Origin: Sulfuritalea sp.
GTDB lineage: Bacteria > Pseudomonadota > Gammaproteobacteria > Burkholderiales > Rhodocyclaceae
DNA: 53,439 nucleotides
Direction of reading: 5' to 3'
Assembly (NCBI GenBank): GCA_023229685.1
Contig: JALNYT010000013.1
Span: 1 to 53,439 of the forward strand
In this document: positions 46,589 to 53,439 of the stretch, in pieces
How positions within the stretch are numbered: the stretch's first letter is position 1
How the letters are laid out: every line of letters starts with the position of its first letter
Translations under genes and position numbers: made by a program
Notes under the pieces: generated by a model
Databases searched by the model: none
What the model saw: the letters and a program-made list of their open reading frames with translations, nothing else
Told to the model about the DNA's origin: nothing

Positions 46589-47797
46589 ATGACTGCATCA
46601 ATCTTTGCCGCCGTCGAAATGGCACCCCGCGATCCCATCCTAGGCCTCACCGAAGGCTTCAACGCCGACAACCACGCCGCCAAGGTCAACCTCGGCGTCG
46701 GCGTGTATTACGACGACAACGGCAAGGTTCCCCTGCTGGGAGCCGTCCGCGCCGCCGAAAAAGCCCGCATTGAAGCCGCGCCCGCGCGAGGCTACCAGCC
46801 CATCGATGGCCTCGCTGCCTACAACCAGGCGGTGCAGACCCTGATGTTCGGCGCCGATTCCCCCCTGATCAAGGACGGCCGCCTCGTTACCATCGAAGCC
46901 CTCGGCGGAACCGGCGCGCTCAAGGTCGGCGCCGACTTCCTCAAGCGCCTGTATCCCGCCGCGAAGGTTTACATCAGCGACCCGAGTTGGGAAAACCACC
47001 GCGCGCTGTTTGAATCCGCCGGATTCACCGTGGAGAGCTACCCCTACTACGATGAAGCCACGCGCGGCGTCAATTTCGCCGGAATGAAAGCCTGCCTCGC
47101 CGGCCTGCCCGCCGATTCCATCATCGTGCTGCATGCCTGCTGTCACAACCCGACCGGCGCCGACATCAGCGCCGAACAGTGGAAAGAAGTGGTGGACGTC
47201 GTTCGCGCCCGCAACCTGATTGCCTTCATCGACATGGCCTACCAGGGCTTCGCCGACGGCATCAAGCAGGATGCAGTGGCACTCGACCTGTTCACCGCCT
47301 CCGGCCTGCAGTTTTTCGTCTCCAGCAGCTTCTCCAAGTCGTTCTCGCTGTACGGTGAACGCGTCGGCGCATTGACCATGGTCGCGGCCAGCCGCGAGGA
47401 AGCCGCCCGCGTGATGTCGCAGGTCAAGCGCGTGATCCGCACCAACTACTCCAACCCGCCCACTCACGGTGGCGCAATCGTCGCCGCCGTCCTCGCCAGC
47501 CCAGAACTGCGCAAGCAGTGGGAAGACGAGTTGACCGGCATGCGCGAGCGCATCCGCGCCATGCGCATCGCGCTGGCGGACAAGCTCAAAGCCAAGGGTG
47601 TCGCACAGGACTTCAGCTTCATCGTCAAGCAGCGCGGCATGTTCTCCTATACCGGCCTCACCGTCGCGCAGGTCGAAAAGCTCAAGACCGATTTCGGCGT
47701 GTACGCGGTCAGCACCGGCCGCATCTGCGTCGCGGCCCTGAACAGCAAGAATATCGACTACGTCGCGGAGGCCATCGCCGCCGTCCTGAAGAAGTGA
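46589..47797 (+). CDS. Aspartate/aromatic aminotransferase
   Basis: A 402-aa class I aminotransferase of the AspC/TyrB type, with MAPRDPILGLTEGF at the start, HNPTGADI, and the PLP Lys in SSSFSKSFSLYGERVG (Lys250). The start at 46589 has GGAG upstream; an open extension to 46541 is unlikely. It transfers amino groups between aspartate or aromatic amino acids and 2-oxoglutarate. TyrB-like and AspC-like members are hard to tell apart by eye. Confidence 0.93.
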   Translation: MTASIFAAVEMAPRDPILGLTEGFNADNHAAKVNLGVGVYYDDNGKVPLLGAVRAAEKARIEAAPARGYQPIDGLAAYNQAVQTLMFGADSPLIKDGRLVTIEALGGTGALKVGADFLKRLYPAAKVYISDPSWENHRALFESAGFTVESYPYYDEATRGVNFAGMKACLAGLPADSIIVLHACCHNPTGADISAEQWKEVVDVVRARNLIAFIDMAYQGFADGIKQDAVALDLFTASGLQFFVSSSFSKSFSLYGERVGALTMVAASREEAARVMSQVKRVIRTNYSNPPTHGGAIVAAVLASPELRKQWEDELTGMRERIRAMRIALADKLKAKGVAQDFSFIVKQRGMFSYTGLTVAQVEKLKTDFGVYAVSTGRICVAALNSKNIDYVAEAIAAVLKK

Positions 47798-47805
47798 CAA
47801 AACCA

Positions 47806-47834
47806 TTGCAGGCGAAAAGCCGCACGGCTATAAT
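47806..47834 (+). promoter_or_regulatory. Promoter of tRNA-Asn
   Basis: TTGCAG (47806-47811), 17 bases, then a perfect TATAAT (47829-47834). A GC-rich discriminator CCGCGCC follows, as in stringently controlled stable-RNA promoters. Initiation near 47841 would leave about 10 bases before the tRNA. Confidence 0.75.
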
Positions 47835-47850
47835 CCGCGCCTCTTGATAT

Positions 47851-47926
47851 TCCTCGATAGCTCAGTTGGTAGAGCGCCGGACTGTTAATCCGTAGGTCCC
47901 TGGTTCGAGCCCAGGTCGAGGAGCCA
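47851..47926 (+). tRNA. tRNA-Asn (GUU)
   Basis: A 76-base cloverleaf with encoded CCA. Acceptor stem TCCTCGA/TCGAGGA, D-arm GCTC/GAGC, anticodon loop CTGTTAA (anticodon GTT), T-arm CCTGG-TTCGAGC-CCAGG. The first anticodon-stem pair is a C/T mismatch, the position where the E. coli tRNA-Asn stem has a G/T pair. Its 3' half is copied twice downstream, so it is an integration site. Confidence 0.95.
47893..47923 (+). repeat. attachment-like core 1 (tRNA-Asn 3' end)
   Basis: The 31 bases TAGGTCCCTGG...TCGAGGAG of the tRNA 3' half are repeated without mismatch at 50199-50229 and, diverged, at 52156-52182. This is the pattern left by site-specific integration into a tRNA gene. Confidence 0.75.
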
Positions 47927-47954
47927 ACGCATTTGTGTTGCGGTTCATGCGCTT

Positions 47955-47981
47955 AGCCCAGCCATCGCGGTTGGGCTTTTT
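47955..47981 (+). terminator. tRNA-Asn terminator
   Basis: AGCCCA (47955-47960) pairs with TGGGCT (47972-47977), followed by a T-run and TGCATTTT. A nearly identical terminator stands behind the second tRNA 3' copy at 50261. Confidence 0.75.
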
Positions 47982-48106
47982 GCATTTTGGAGCATTCCGG
48001 GGGATCGCAATTGCGAAAGTCCGGCGGTCGGTATTGGGTACCTTTCCGGGGCCGGCTGGAATTTCGACGAGTTGCCCCTATCTGTTAACTTTCTAATCGA
48101 TTCCGT

Positions 48107-48298
48107 ATGACATCTCATCCTATCCTTCACCGTATCAAATTCAGCGATGTTGCGCTTGGCCAGCGTTTCTATGACCCGATCAGCGCAGAGTACTTCGTGA
48201 AGCAGAGCGACGCTCTGGCCGCCATGGTTACTGGCATTGGAGACGGCACTGTGCCGGACGAATTCGAAGCTGATGACGTCGTGGGCATCGACCAGTAG
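48107..48298 (+). CDS. Conserved small protein of unknown function (63 aa)
   Basis: A 63-aa protein that contains FSDVALGQRFYDPISAEYFVKQS and ends in an acidic FEADDVVGID. The pattern of a compact domain with a GQRF-DPIS-FVK core suggests a real, soluble protein. I do not recognise a named family. No clear ribosome-binding site precedes it. It is the first gene of island 1. Confidence 0.5.
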   Translation: MTSHPILHRIKFSDVALGQRFYDPISAEYFVKQSDALAAMVTGIGDGTVPDEFEADDVVGIDQ

Positions 48299-48378
48299 CC
48301 GAGGTCGAGCGCTTGCGTATCGACACTCCAATCATCGGTATCACCAGTCGACATGGAAGCGTCAACACCGGAACCAGC

Positions 48379-48423
48379 GAATGAGCACCCTTACCCTAAT
48401 TACCGGAATGCCGTCAGGTGTTT
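48379..48423 (+). other. Truncated frame resembling a P-loop/Zot N-terminus
   Basis: ATG at 48379 opens a 14-codon frame, MSTLTLITGMPSGV, that stops immediately. The start resembles Zot-like ATPases of filamentous phages (TLITGxPGSGKT), broken just at the P-loop. It may be only chance. Confidence 0.2.
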
Positions 48424-48678
48424 AAAAACGTACTTGCACTTCTTACCGGTGCGATCCTGCTGATCCTGGGATTCATGTTCTCGGTGGTGGTCCTTGCCGT
48501 CATCGCCGTGCTCGGTCTGGCGGGATGGGGCTACTTGTGGTGGAAGACACGGAAGTTCCGTCGGGCAATGCAGGAGCAAGCCCCTGACGGCGAGGTAATC
48601 GACGGAGAGGCCATCGTTGTAGCGGAATACCGCGTGAGAACGAAAAATGCCTTGCCGCGCGATCCGCTTGGGCAGTAG
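48418..48678 (+). CDS. Small two-helix membrane protein (86 aa)
   Basis: An 86-aa protein from a GTG start. Residues 4-42 hold two adjoining hydrophobic helices (VLALLTGAILLILGFMFSVVV and VIAVLGLAGWGYLWW), followed by a basic KTRKFRR and a soluble tail with DGEVIDGEAIVV. Proteins of this plan are common and uncharacterised in betaproteobacteria. The start is uncertain. Confidence 0.55.
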   Translation: MFKNVLALLTGAILLILGFMFSVVVLAVIAVLGLAGWGYLWWKTRKFRRAMQEQAPDGEVIDGEAIVVAEYRVRTKNALPRDPLGQ

Positions 48679-48770
48679 CTGCTCAATTCCGTAGTTATGC
48701 CCGAGTTCGCTAACATGTTGGCGAATTGAAATCTCCAAGAAACTCACTCTAACGAACCCAAGGAAGCACG

Positions 48771-49406
48771 ATGGACCTAATTCAGAAACTGAAGTGGCGC
48801 TACGCAGCAAAAAAGATGGCTGCTCAGAAGGCAGTTCCGCAGGAGAAGGTAGACCGCATCTTGGAAGCTGTGCGTTTAGCCCCTACATCCAGTGGCTTGC
48901 AGCCCTTTGAGATCATCGTAGTCACCAACCCCGAAGTGCGAGCGAAAATCAGACCCATCGCATGGAATCAATCGCAAATTACCGATTGCTCACATTTGCT
49001 GGTTTTCGCTGCATGGGACAACTACACGGCAGATCGTATCAACATGATGTTTGATCTGACCAACCAAGAACGTGGTTCGACAAACGAAGGCTGGGAGAAC
49101 TACCGCAAGATGCTGCTGGATACCTACCCGCCTCGCAGCGCAGAGCAGAACTTCCAACATGCTGCAAGACAAGCCTACATCGGGTTAGGCGTGGCGCTGG
49201 TTGCGGCCGCATTTGAGGAAGTGGATAGCACTCCCATGGAGGGGTTCGACAATAAGGCACTGGATGACATCCTGAATCTGTCAGCCAAAGGTCTCAAGAG
49301 TGTAGCGATCATGCCCCTGGGTTATAGAGAAACCGACAAAGACTGGCTGGTTGATCTGAAAAAGGTCAGGAAGCCTCGTGATCAGTTTGTGACCGAGGTG
49401 AAGTAA
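48771..49406 (+). CDS. Nitroreductase-family NAD(P)H oxidoreductase
   Basis: A 211-aa flavoprotein. KLKWRYAAKKM, then LAPTSSGLQPFEIIVV (FMN-binding), AYIGLGVALVAAAFEEVDSTPMEGF and VAIMPLGYRETDKDW are nitroreductase hallmarks of the NfsB/YdgI group. It reduces nitro groups or quinones with FMN. AAGGAAGC precedes the ATG. It lies in the tRNA-Asn island. Confidence 0.9.
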   Translation: MDLIQKLKWRYAAKKMAAQKAVPQEKVDRILEAVRLAPTSSGLQPFEIIVVTNPEVRAKIRPIAWNQSQITDCSHLLVFAAWDNYTADRINMMFDLTNQERGSTNEGWENYRKMLLDTYPPRSAEQNFQHAARQAYIGLGVALVAAAFEEVDSTPMEGFDNKALDDILNLSAKGLKSVAIMPLGYRETDKDWLVDLKKVRKPRDQFVTEVK

Positions 49407-49422
49407 GCGGTATCTGCCCGGG

Positions 49423-49644
49423 ATGAAGCCCCAGGATTTGGAGTTGCTGGTCAGGCGCGAGATGCCCTTTGGCAAGCACAAGGGGCGGCTGATCGCCGAT
49501 CTGGCCGGGAACTACCTTGACGGATTCACCCGTGAAGGCTTCCTCCAAGGAGAGATTGCCCGGCTCCTAGCCTTGATGCATGAGATCGATCACAACAGAC
49601 TGAGCGACATTCTGATTCCACCCCGGCAACGATCGGGTCACTGA
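49423..49644 (+). CDS. DUF3820-family protein
   Basis: A 73-aa protein with REMPFGKHKGRLIADLAGNYLDGF, the core of DUF3820, described elsewhere as a putative quorum-sensing-regulated factor. Function is unknown. It follows the nitroreductase by 16 bases and may be co-transcribed. Confidence 0.75.
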   Translation: MKPQDLELLVRREMPFGKHKGRLIADLAGNYLDGFTREGFLQGEIARLLALMHEIDHNRLSDILIPPRQRSGH

Positions 49645-49649
49645 TACCC

Positions 49650-49982
49650 ATGTCTGTCGATAACCAGATCGAAATTCCGCAGTCGTTCATGGCCATGTAC
49701 GTCGCCCCGGGGCACAGCAGACCAAACGCGACTCAAGAGGCAGTCTTGGCTCGCTATGAGCAGTGCGAAGACATGGCCTGCATGCTGACCGAACATGCAC
49801 AAACACTGGCGTTCAAGGAAGACTTCACGGAACAGGAAGTTCTTGTGCGTTGCCATCAAGGATTACAGGCTGATGCATCGGACTTCACCGAAGCTGAATC
49901 TCGGTGGGTCATTCTCAGGTTGGCTGAGCTTCTGAAATGGACACCGCCGAAATTCTGTGATGGTGAGGTGCATAAAGGATGA
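49650..49982 (+). CDS. Conserved hypothetical protein (110 aa)
   Basis: A 110-aa soluble, helical protein: IEIPQSFMAMYVAPGHSRP, RYEQCEDMACMLTEHAQTLAF and AESRWVILRLAELLKW. Similar short proteins occur in many betaproteobacteria, some labelled ATPases with chaperone activity without clear basis. No catalytic motif is visible. It follows the DUF3820 gene by 5 bases. Confidence 0.7.
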   Translation: MSVDNQIEIPQSFMAMYVAPGHSRPNATQEAVLARYEQCEDMACMLTEHAQTLAFKEDFTEQEVLVRCHQGLQADASDFTEAESRWVILRLAELLKWTPPKFCDGEVHKG

Positions 49983-50130
49983 TCAGCGCAAGTCACAGAA
50001 GATGGTCGATGCCGATTGCACGGCAACAATTATTGAAAGCGGAAAGTTAGATAAGGGGAAGCTTCCGTCCGCAGAAGAACTGATTCGGAGTGCGAGGGAT
50101 GTTAAAATACTCAGTTGTGGAGCGTCTTAG
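49960..50130 (+). CDS. Candidate small protein (56 aa)
   Basis: A frame that begins inside the previous gene (23-base overlap) and encodes a hydrophilic peptide with DDQRKSQKMVDADCTATII and KLPSAEELIRSARDVKIL. Composition looks protein-like. A second ATG is at 50002. No Shine-Dalgarno is clear. It fills most of the gap before the second tRNA copy. Confidence 0.3.
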   Translation: MVRCIKDDQRKSQKMVDADCTATIIESGKLDKGKLPSAEELIRSARDVKILSCGAS

Positions 50131-50198
50131 CGAGCATTGGTGAGTGAAGGCGGGCCAACGCATTGATGTAATTACACTTTTCTCGAGCCGTTAATCTC

Positions 50199-50229
50199 TA
50201 GGTCCCTGGTTCGAGCCCAGGTCGAGGAG
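50199..50229 (+). repeat. attachment-like core 2
   Basis: An exact 31-base copy of 47893-47923 with the preceding GTTAATC also shared, but no 5' half of the tRNA. A copy of the tRNA terminator follows. It marks the junction between islands 1 and 2. The stretch 50131-50429 holds this, the terminator and no other gene. Confidence 0.75.
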
Positions 50230-50260
50230 TTAGTAAATTCTTGTTGTGGTTCCTGGACTT

Positions 50261-50287
50261 AGCCCATCCATCGCGGTTGGGCTTTTT
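50261..50287 (+). terminator. Duplicated tRNA terminator
   Basis: AGCCCA...TGGGCTTTTTGCATTT, nearly identical to the terminator behind the intact tRNA. It shows that the duplicated segment extends at least 60 bases beyond the tRNA end. Confidence 0.7.
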
Positions 50288-50429
50288 GCATTTCGTGGAT
50301 CGCTGTACAGAAAGTTCGGAGGCCGGTATAGGGAGCGGTGGTACGGGCTTCTCCGGAGTAGGTATTTGAGGTCAATACAAAGGTATCGCTGCGTATTCTT
50401 GATTGAAATTGTCCCCTAAAGGATCTTAT

Positions 50430-51320
50430 ATGATGTTGTTCAAATCCCGCATTCTGTTGGCCAGCGCCGTATCCATGCTGATCCTGGGCGCATGCAATCC
50501 CACCGACCCCTCGAAAGCGGCAGCCCCCTCCAAGGATGCCGTTGCAGCCACTGTAAACGGCACCGCCATCAGCGAAAAACGGGTAGACATATTGGCCAAG
50601 CAACAGACTGCGCAAGGACAACCAGGTGGCCCTGAGTTGCGCCAAGGAATCATCGACAATCTGGCGCTGCAACTGCTCCTTTCCCAAGAAGCCATCAAGA
50701 AAGGCTTGGACAAGACGCCTGAAGTAGCGGATCAACTTGATTTCACCCAGCAATCGATCCTGGCCAATGCTTTCGTTCAGGATTACCTAAAGAACAATCC
50801 CGTCAGCGAAGACATGGTGAAAGCCGAATACGAAAAAATCAAAGGCCAAATGACCGGCAGCGAATACAAGGCACGTCATATTCTGGTGCGGCAAGAAGCC
50901 GAAGCAAAGGACATCATCGCCAAGCTGAGGAAAGACCCCAAAGCCTTTGCACCCTTGGCACGGGAAAGATCCAAAGACCCTGGCTCCAAAGCCAACGGTG
51001 GCGATCTGGGCTGGTTCGATCCCAGTGGCATGGTGCCGGAATTCGGTGCGGCACTGGCAAAGCTGGCTAAGGGCAAGTTCACTGAAGAGCCGGTCAAATC
51101 GCAATTCGGTTATCACGTCATCTTGCTGGAAGATTCCCGTCCGAAAACCTTTCCGCCATTGGATCAAGTCACGCCAATGCTGCGCCAGCAAGTACAACAG
51201 CAGAACGTGAAAAAGCTGCTCGATGACCTGAAGGCGAAAGCCAAGATTGACATCGTCCAAGCTGCCGTCCCGGCAATTTCACCCCCCAAGGAAAGCCGGC
51301 CTGCTGACGCGGGAAAATAA
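50430..51320 (+). CDS. Parvulin-type peptidyl-prolyl isomerase lipoprotein (PpiC/EpsD-like)
   Basis: A 296-aa exported chaperone. The signal ends in the lipobox ILGAC; a SurA-like N-terminal helical part (ATVNGTAISEKRVDIL) is followed by a parvulin domain with KARHILVRQEAEAKDII, PGSKANGGDLGWFDPSGMVPEF and SQFGYHVILLED. AAGGA precedes ATG 50430; an extension to a TTG at 50403 is unlikely. EpsD-type parvulins sit in exopolysaccharide clusters, but no such genes are here. Confidence 0.9.
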   Translation: MMLFKSRILLASAVSMLILGACNPTDPSKAAAPSKDAVAATVNGTAISEKRVDILAKQQTAQGQPGGPELRQGIIDNLALQLLLSQEAIKKGLDKTPEVADQLDFTQQSILANAFVQDYLKNNPVSEDMVKAEYEKIKGQMTGSEYKARHILVRQEAEAKDIIAKLRKDPKAFAPLARERSKDPGSKANGGDLGWFDPSGMVPEFGAALAKLAKGKFTEEPVKSQFGYHVILLEDSRPKTFPPLDQVTPMLRQQVQQQNVKKLLDDLKAKAKIDIVQAAVPAISPPKESRPADAGK

Positions 51321-51440
51321 TCTTGCCAGCCGCCACCGGCCCTATATCTTTTGCCTTTCGGGACTCGCAATCGAGCACTGGAGTTCCGTGTAGGCTCTTC
51401 AGCCCCTTCCACCCCCACACTCTCTTTCCCCACTATCGCC

Positions 51441-51683
51441 ATGTCCTCTTCTGAAAATATCTACTGCTACCACTGCGGCCGACAGCACCCCAGCGGTGAA
51501 ATGCGCCGGATCGACACCAAGGGCGGGAAAAAGTGGCGTTGCATCAAGTCCATCGAGGCCACAAAGAAGAACAGCAGTCAGCGTGATGCTTTCGGCAAAA
51601 CCGTCACCATGATCAACAAGTCTGAAAATCAGGCGCGCATCAAGGCCAGGCTAAATGCCGAGCGATTGCTGGCAACGGGCTAG
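51441..51683 (+). CDS. Small zinc-ribbon-like protein (80 aa)
   Basis: An 80-aa basic protein. The N-terminal YCYHCGRQHPSGEMRRID, with Cys-x2-Cys and a later WRCIKSI, could form a small zinc-binding site. Lys- and Asn-rich after that (KKNSSQRDAFGKTVTMINKSENQ). It may bind nucleic acid; no family recognised. A longer frame to 51351 is open but has no supporting signal. Confidence 0.55.
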   Translation: MSSSENIYCYHCGRQHPSGEMRRIDTKGGKKWRCIKSIEATKKNSSQRDAFGKTVTMINKSENQARIKARLNAERLLATG

Positions 51684-51703
51684 GATCGATCGGCGCCATC
51701 CGC

Positions 51704-51835
51704 ATGAGCGAGACCTTTCCCGACCTGCTGAGGCAACTGACCGAATCCGCTGAGCCGTTGATCTACCGACTCGCGGCATTCTTCATGCTGACCATACTGG
51801 ACGATCCGGCCATGCTTGCCCTGGCGTTCTGCTAA
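51704..51835 (+). CDS. Candidate small hydrophobic protein (43 aa)
   Basis: A 43-aa frame with MSETFPDLLRQLTESAEPLI and a hydrophobic LAAFFMLTILDDPAMLALAF. One membrane-associated helix is possible. No strong ribosome-binding site. Weak support. Confidence 0.25.
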   Translation: MSETFPDLLRQLTESAEPLIYRLAAFFMLTILDDPAMLALAFC

Positions 51836-51923
51836 GTCCGGAATAGCCGCACGCATCCGCCGCCGCTGGTGCACTTCGCTGCAGTTGAACTATGATGTCT
51901 GCAGCTAACCTGGGGGATTCGAC

Positions 51924-52127
51924 ATGGAGTACCAATCGATCATCTTTTACTTCTCTCTTTTCCTGAGCGTTGGGTGCGTAGCGGAAATCTATGTCCGAAT
52001 GAAAGGCCTGGGCAAAAAGGTCGAGAAAGAGAAGGGAAAAATCGTACCCAGTTCACCGAAACTTTTCCCTCCATTGGCGCTGTTGGTCCTGGCCTTGATC
52101 ATCGCCGTAATGACGGCGTCGCACTGA
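51924..52127 (+). CDS. Small two-helix membrane protein (67 aa)
   Basis: A 67-aa protein with an N-terminal helix (IIFYFSLFLSVGCVAEIYV), a lysine-rich cytoplasmic loop (KGLGKKVEKEKGK) and a C-terminal helix (LFPPLALLVLALIIAVM). GGGGG eight bases upstream supports the ATG. No family recognised. Confidence 0.55.
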   Translation: MEYQSIIFYFSLFLSVGCVAEIYVRMKGLGKKVEKEKGKIVPSSPKLFPPLALLVLALIIAVMTASH

Positions 52128-52155
52128 TCATCACATAAGTCTTTATTCGTGGACT

Positions 52156-52182
52156 CCTGGTTCGAGTCCGTGTCGAGGAGCC
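52156..52182 (+). repeat. attachment-like core 3 (diverged)
   Basis: CCTGGTTCGAG followed by TCCGTGTCGAGGAGCC matches the tRNA-Asn 3' end at 24 of 27 positions. The T-arm pairing is broken, so it is no functional tRNA. It is the oldest-looking of the three copies. Confidence 0.6.
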
Positions 52183-52189
52183 CGTATTC

Positions 52190-52223
52190 AACCGGCTTGC
52201 AGTGATGCGAGCCGGTTTCTTTT
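52190..52223 (+). terminator. Strong terminator behind the third tRNA copy
   Basis: AACCGGCTTGC (52190-52200) pairs with GCGAGCCGGTT (52207-52217) over 11 bp with one G-U pair, followed by TCTTTT. It may be the original tRNA-Asn terminator displaced by the insertions. Confidence 0.75.
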
Positions 52224-52623
52224 CTGGTGCGGGCGAGCAGCAGGGATGGATCACCGTCACGCCAGCGCCGACTGTCATGCCACGTCCGACGATATCCGGC
52301 GCAGCGGGCCATCCGAATACCCTGATCGCTCCATTCGTGATCCTGGGAAACCGGCGAATAGTCGACGGAATTGGAGTAATAAACTTTCTGTCGCTCGAGC
52401 GCGGTAGCGCAGTCCGCACCGGAGAAATATTCCCCTAGCAACTATTGGCTTGGACCTTATGGGTATTTGCTGGTGAACGACTGGAGTAAGGTCGTGTCAT
52501 TAGCCGCCGCGGGTTTGGACCGGCCCGTACCCTCTGCGTAAGCGCAGCCATCACTCGATGCACCGCCGGGTCCGCGCCCCCGGCGGCGGAGGCAGCTTTG
52601 AGTCCTTTACTTCCTGTCCGGCA
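52224..52623. other. Intergenic stretch with repeat copy C
   Basis: About 400 bases without a gene that I can support. It holds the dispersed-repeat copy at 52251-52273 and a GC-rich hairpin (CCGCCGGG/CCCGGCGG, 52563-52586) downstream of the glycine-zipper gene, without a T-run. Open frames here are short and have no start signals. Confidence 0.5.
52251..52273 (-). repeat. Dispersed 23-bp repeat, copy C
   Basis: Plus-strand TCACCGTCACGCC followed by AGCGCCGACT, one base different from copy B. It lies 350 bases beyond the stop of the glycine-zipper gene on the minus strand. Confidence 0.6.
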
Positions 52624-53220
52624 TCAACGGTGAACGATACTACCGTTGCTGGCCTTCACGGCGGCGCCGGAGGCGAAGCCAGGGTCTTTATCGAAGCTGT
52701 ATGTCTTTTCTTCCCCGTTATCGAAACGCACCGCAACCTCCCACTTCTTGACGGTCCTTATTTTCTGTTCGATTTTGTGCCCGGCATAGGCGCCGCCCGC
52801 GGCACCCGCAACGGTAGCAACCGTCCGGCCAGTGCCTTTCCCGACCTGATTGCCGAGCAGGGCGCCAGCGACTCCGCCGGCGACCATGCCCATGGGCCCG
52901 CCCTCGCCTTCCTTCTCTACCACCTTTACCGATAGCACCTTGCCACAACCTGCGCAGACCTTTTCGCTGCTGGCCGAGGCGCTACCATGCTCGCTCTTGG
53001 CTTTGGCCAGCGCGGCGTTGTATTCGGCCTTGGCGTCACGCAGGCATTGCATACGGGCGCTGGAAGAAGATTCGTCGGCGCAGAGTTTCTTGTCCTCGGC
53101 ATAACGCGTAGAAGCAGCCTTTTTCGCAGCGTCATAGCCCGCTTTGGACGTTGTGTCGGCCGCAAATGCGGAACTGGCCAGGAAAGTGGCCGCAAGTATC
53201 AAAGCAAAAAGACTCTTCAT
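52624..53220 (-). CDS. Exported glycine-zipper protein
   Basis: A 198-aa envelope protein with a signal peptide (MKSLFALILAATFLASSAFA). A helical, Ala/Lys-rich part (YDAAKKAASTRYAEDKKLC) is followed by a CAGCGKV zinc-like pair and a glycine-zipper 2TM region (GMVAGGVAGALLGNQVGKGTGRTVATVAGAAGGAYAGHKIEQK), then a conserved VRFDNGEEKTYSFD. GAGGGA precedes ATG 53220. Such proteins associate with the outer membrane; no precise role is known. Confidence 0.85.
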   Translation of the reverse strand: MKSLFALILAATFLASSAFAADTTSKAGYDAAKKAASTRYAEDKKLCADESSSSARMQCLRDAKAEYNAALAKAKSEHGSASASSEKVCAGCGKVLSVKVVEKEGEGGPMGMVAGGVAGALLGNQVGKGTGRTVATVAGAAGGAYAGHKIEQKIRTVKKWEVAVRFDNGEEKTYSFDKDPGFASGAAVKASNGSIVHR

Positions 53221-53316
53221 GATTCCCTCCGAGGGCAAAAAACAGAAATCAGTATGGCTCAAGACTCGGGCAAAAACTAGGTCAGATTTCACACGCTTCT
53301 ATGGGCTTGACCTGCT

Positions 53317-53439
53317 GACCTGCCCTGGGATTCTCGGACCAGCCTGATCTGGAGATAATGGCTCCTCAGACGAGGAGTTGGCATGAAGAAGAGCAGGTAC
53401 AGCGAAGAGCAGATCGTCAGGATATTGCGCGAAGCGGAT
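53317..53439 (+). mobile_element. IS3-family insertion sequence, left end (cut by window edge)
   Basis: A terminal-repeat-like TGACCTGCCCTGGG starts at 53317 (an overlapping TGACCTGC precedes it at 53308), 66 bases before a transposase frame. That spacing is normal for IS3 elements. The right end is outside the window. Confidence 0.6.
53383..53439 (+). CDS. IS3-family transposase OrfA, N-terminal fragment
   Basis: The 19 visible codons read MKKSRYSEEQIVRILREAD, the typical start of IS3-group OrfA helix-turn-helix proteins. GAGGAG lies five bases upstream of the ATG. The gene continues outside the window. Confidence 0.85.
   Translation, partial: MKKSRYSEEQIVRILREAD

Larger units (their letters stand above)
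47927..50229. mobile_element. Small tRNA-Asn island 1
   Basis: About 2.3 kb bounded by tRNA-Asn and a copy of its 3' end. It carries short conserved proteins, a nitroreductase and a DUF3820 protein, and is less GC-rich than the chromosome around it. No integrase is visible, so it is a remnant, a passenger, or was mobilised in trans. Confidence 0.5.
50230..52182. mobile_element. Small tRNA-Asn island 2
   Basis: About 1.95 kb between the second and third tRNA 3' copies. It carries a parvulin lipoprotein, a small zinc-ribbon protein and small membrane proteins, without an integrase. Confidence 0.4.

Noticed and set aside
52156..52182. A further tRNA gene
   Set aside because: Only the 3' part is present, the T-arm pairing is broken and there is no anticodon or D-arm.
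51989..52441. Minus-strand frame of 150 codons across the third tRNA copy
   Set aside because: It crosses the tRNA scar, a terminator and the dispersed repeat and shows no coding character.
52563..52586. Intrinsic terminator for the glycine-zipper gene
   Set aside because: The GC-rich stem has no following T-run on either strand, so it is noted only as a hairpin.

Overview
The window reads as a chromosomal segment of a GC-rich betaproteobacterium with a broad catabolism of aromatic and acyl-CoA compounds. This is an inference from gene content and order: rluC/HAD/Rieske/sppA beside a divergent rne, a divergent ppx/ppk1 pair, two branched-chain-type ABC transporters, and a feruloyl-CoA synthase. 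A Rhodocyclales-like host would fit, but I cannot name a species.

Region 1 (1-8139): a hydroxycinnamate cluster on the minus strand. It holds feruloyl-CoA synthase, a LivH permease, a fused LivM-LivG protein, LivF, and the start of a crotonase/3-hydroxyacyl-CoA dehydrogenase. The matching substrate-binding protein lies apart at 7000-8139. Between them is a divergent TetR regulator whose N-terminus looks like an IS481-type transposase helix-turn-helix. The fcs and binding-protein promoters are good sigma70 matches and both carry a TGACA-N6-TGACA repeat.

Region 2 (8340-18302): a mixed stretch. It holds a TlpA-like thioredoxin, an unlisted 41-aa membrane peptide gene, LysE and MFS exporters, GabD, a TumE/HVO_A0114-type toxin-antitoxin pair next to a CoiA-like nuclease, a lysR-hpaI pair, dsbA-dsbB and an NnrU/ICMT-like methyltransferase.

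Region 3 (18472-23156): a second complete Liv-type ABC transporter (G, F, binding protein, H, M). Its LivF has Arg in place of the Walker A Lys.

Region 4 (23689-33963): a lipid locus on the minus strand. An MCE/Mla-like ABC importer or exporter (permease, ATPase, MlaD, lipoprotein) runs into an acyl-CoA synthetase, a crotonase lacking both catalytic glutamates, an ACP-FAAL-PlsC three-domain protein and an overlapping UMF1-type MFS protein. The last two resemble a rearranged LplT/Aas lysophospholipid repair pair.

Region 5 (34031-47926): housekeeping genes ppx, ppk1, sppA-like, Rieske, HAD phosphatase, rluC, rne with a long structured leader, a low-molecular-weight phosphatase, uvrB, an aromatic/aspartate aminotransferase and tRNA-Asn.

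Region 6 (47927-52223): two small islands stacked behind tRNA-Asn, each ending in a copy of the tRNA 3' end. They carry small conserved proteins, a nitroreductase, a parvulin lipoprotein and no visible integrase. The window closes with a glycine-zipper envelope protein and the left end of an IS3-family element cut by the window edge. A dispersed 23-bp repeat occurs at three intergenic sites and, diverged, inside rne.
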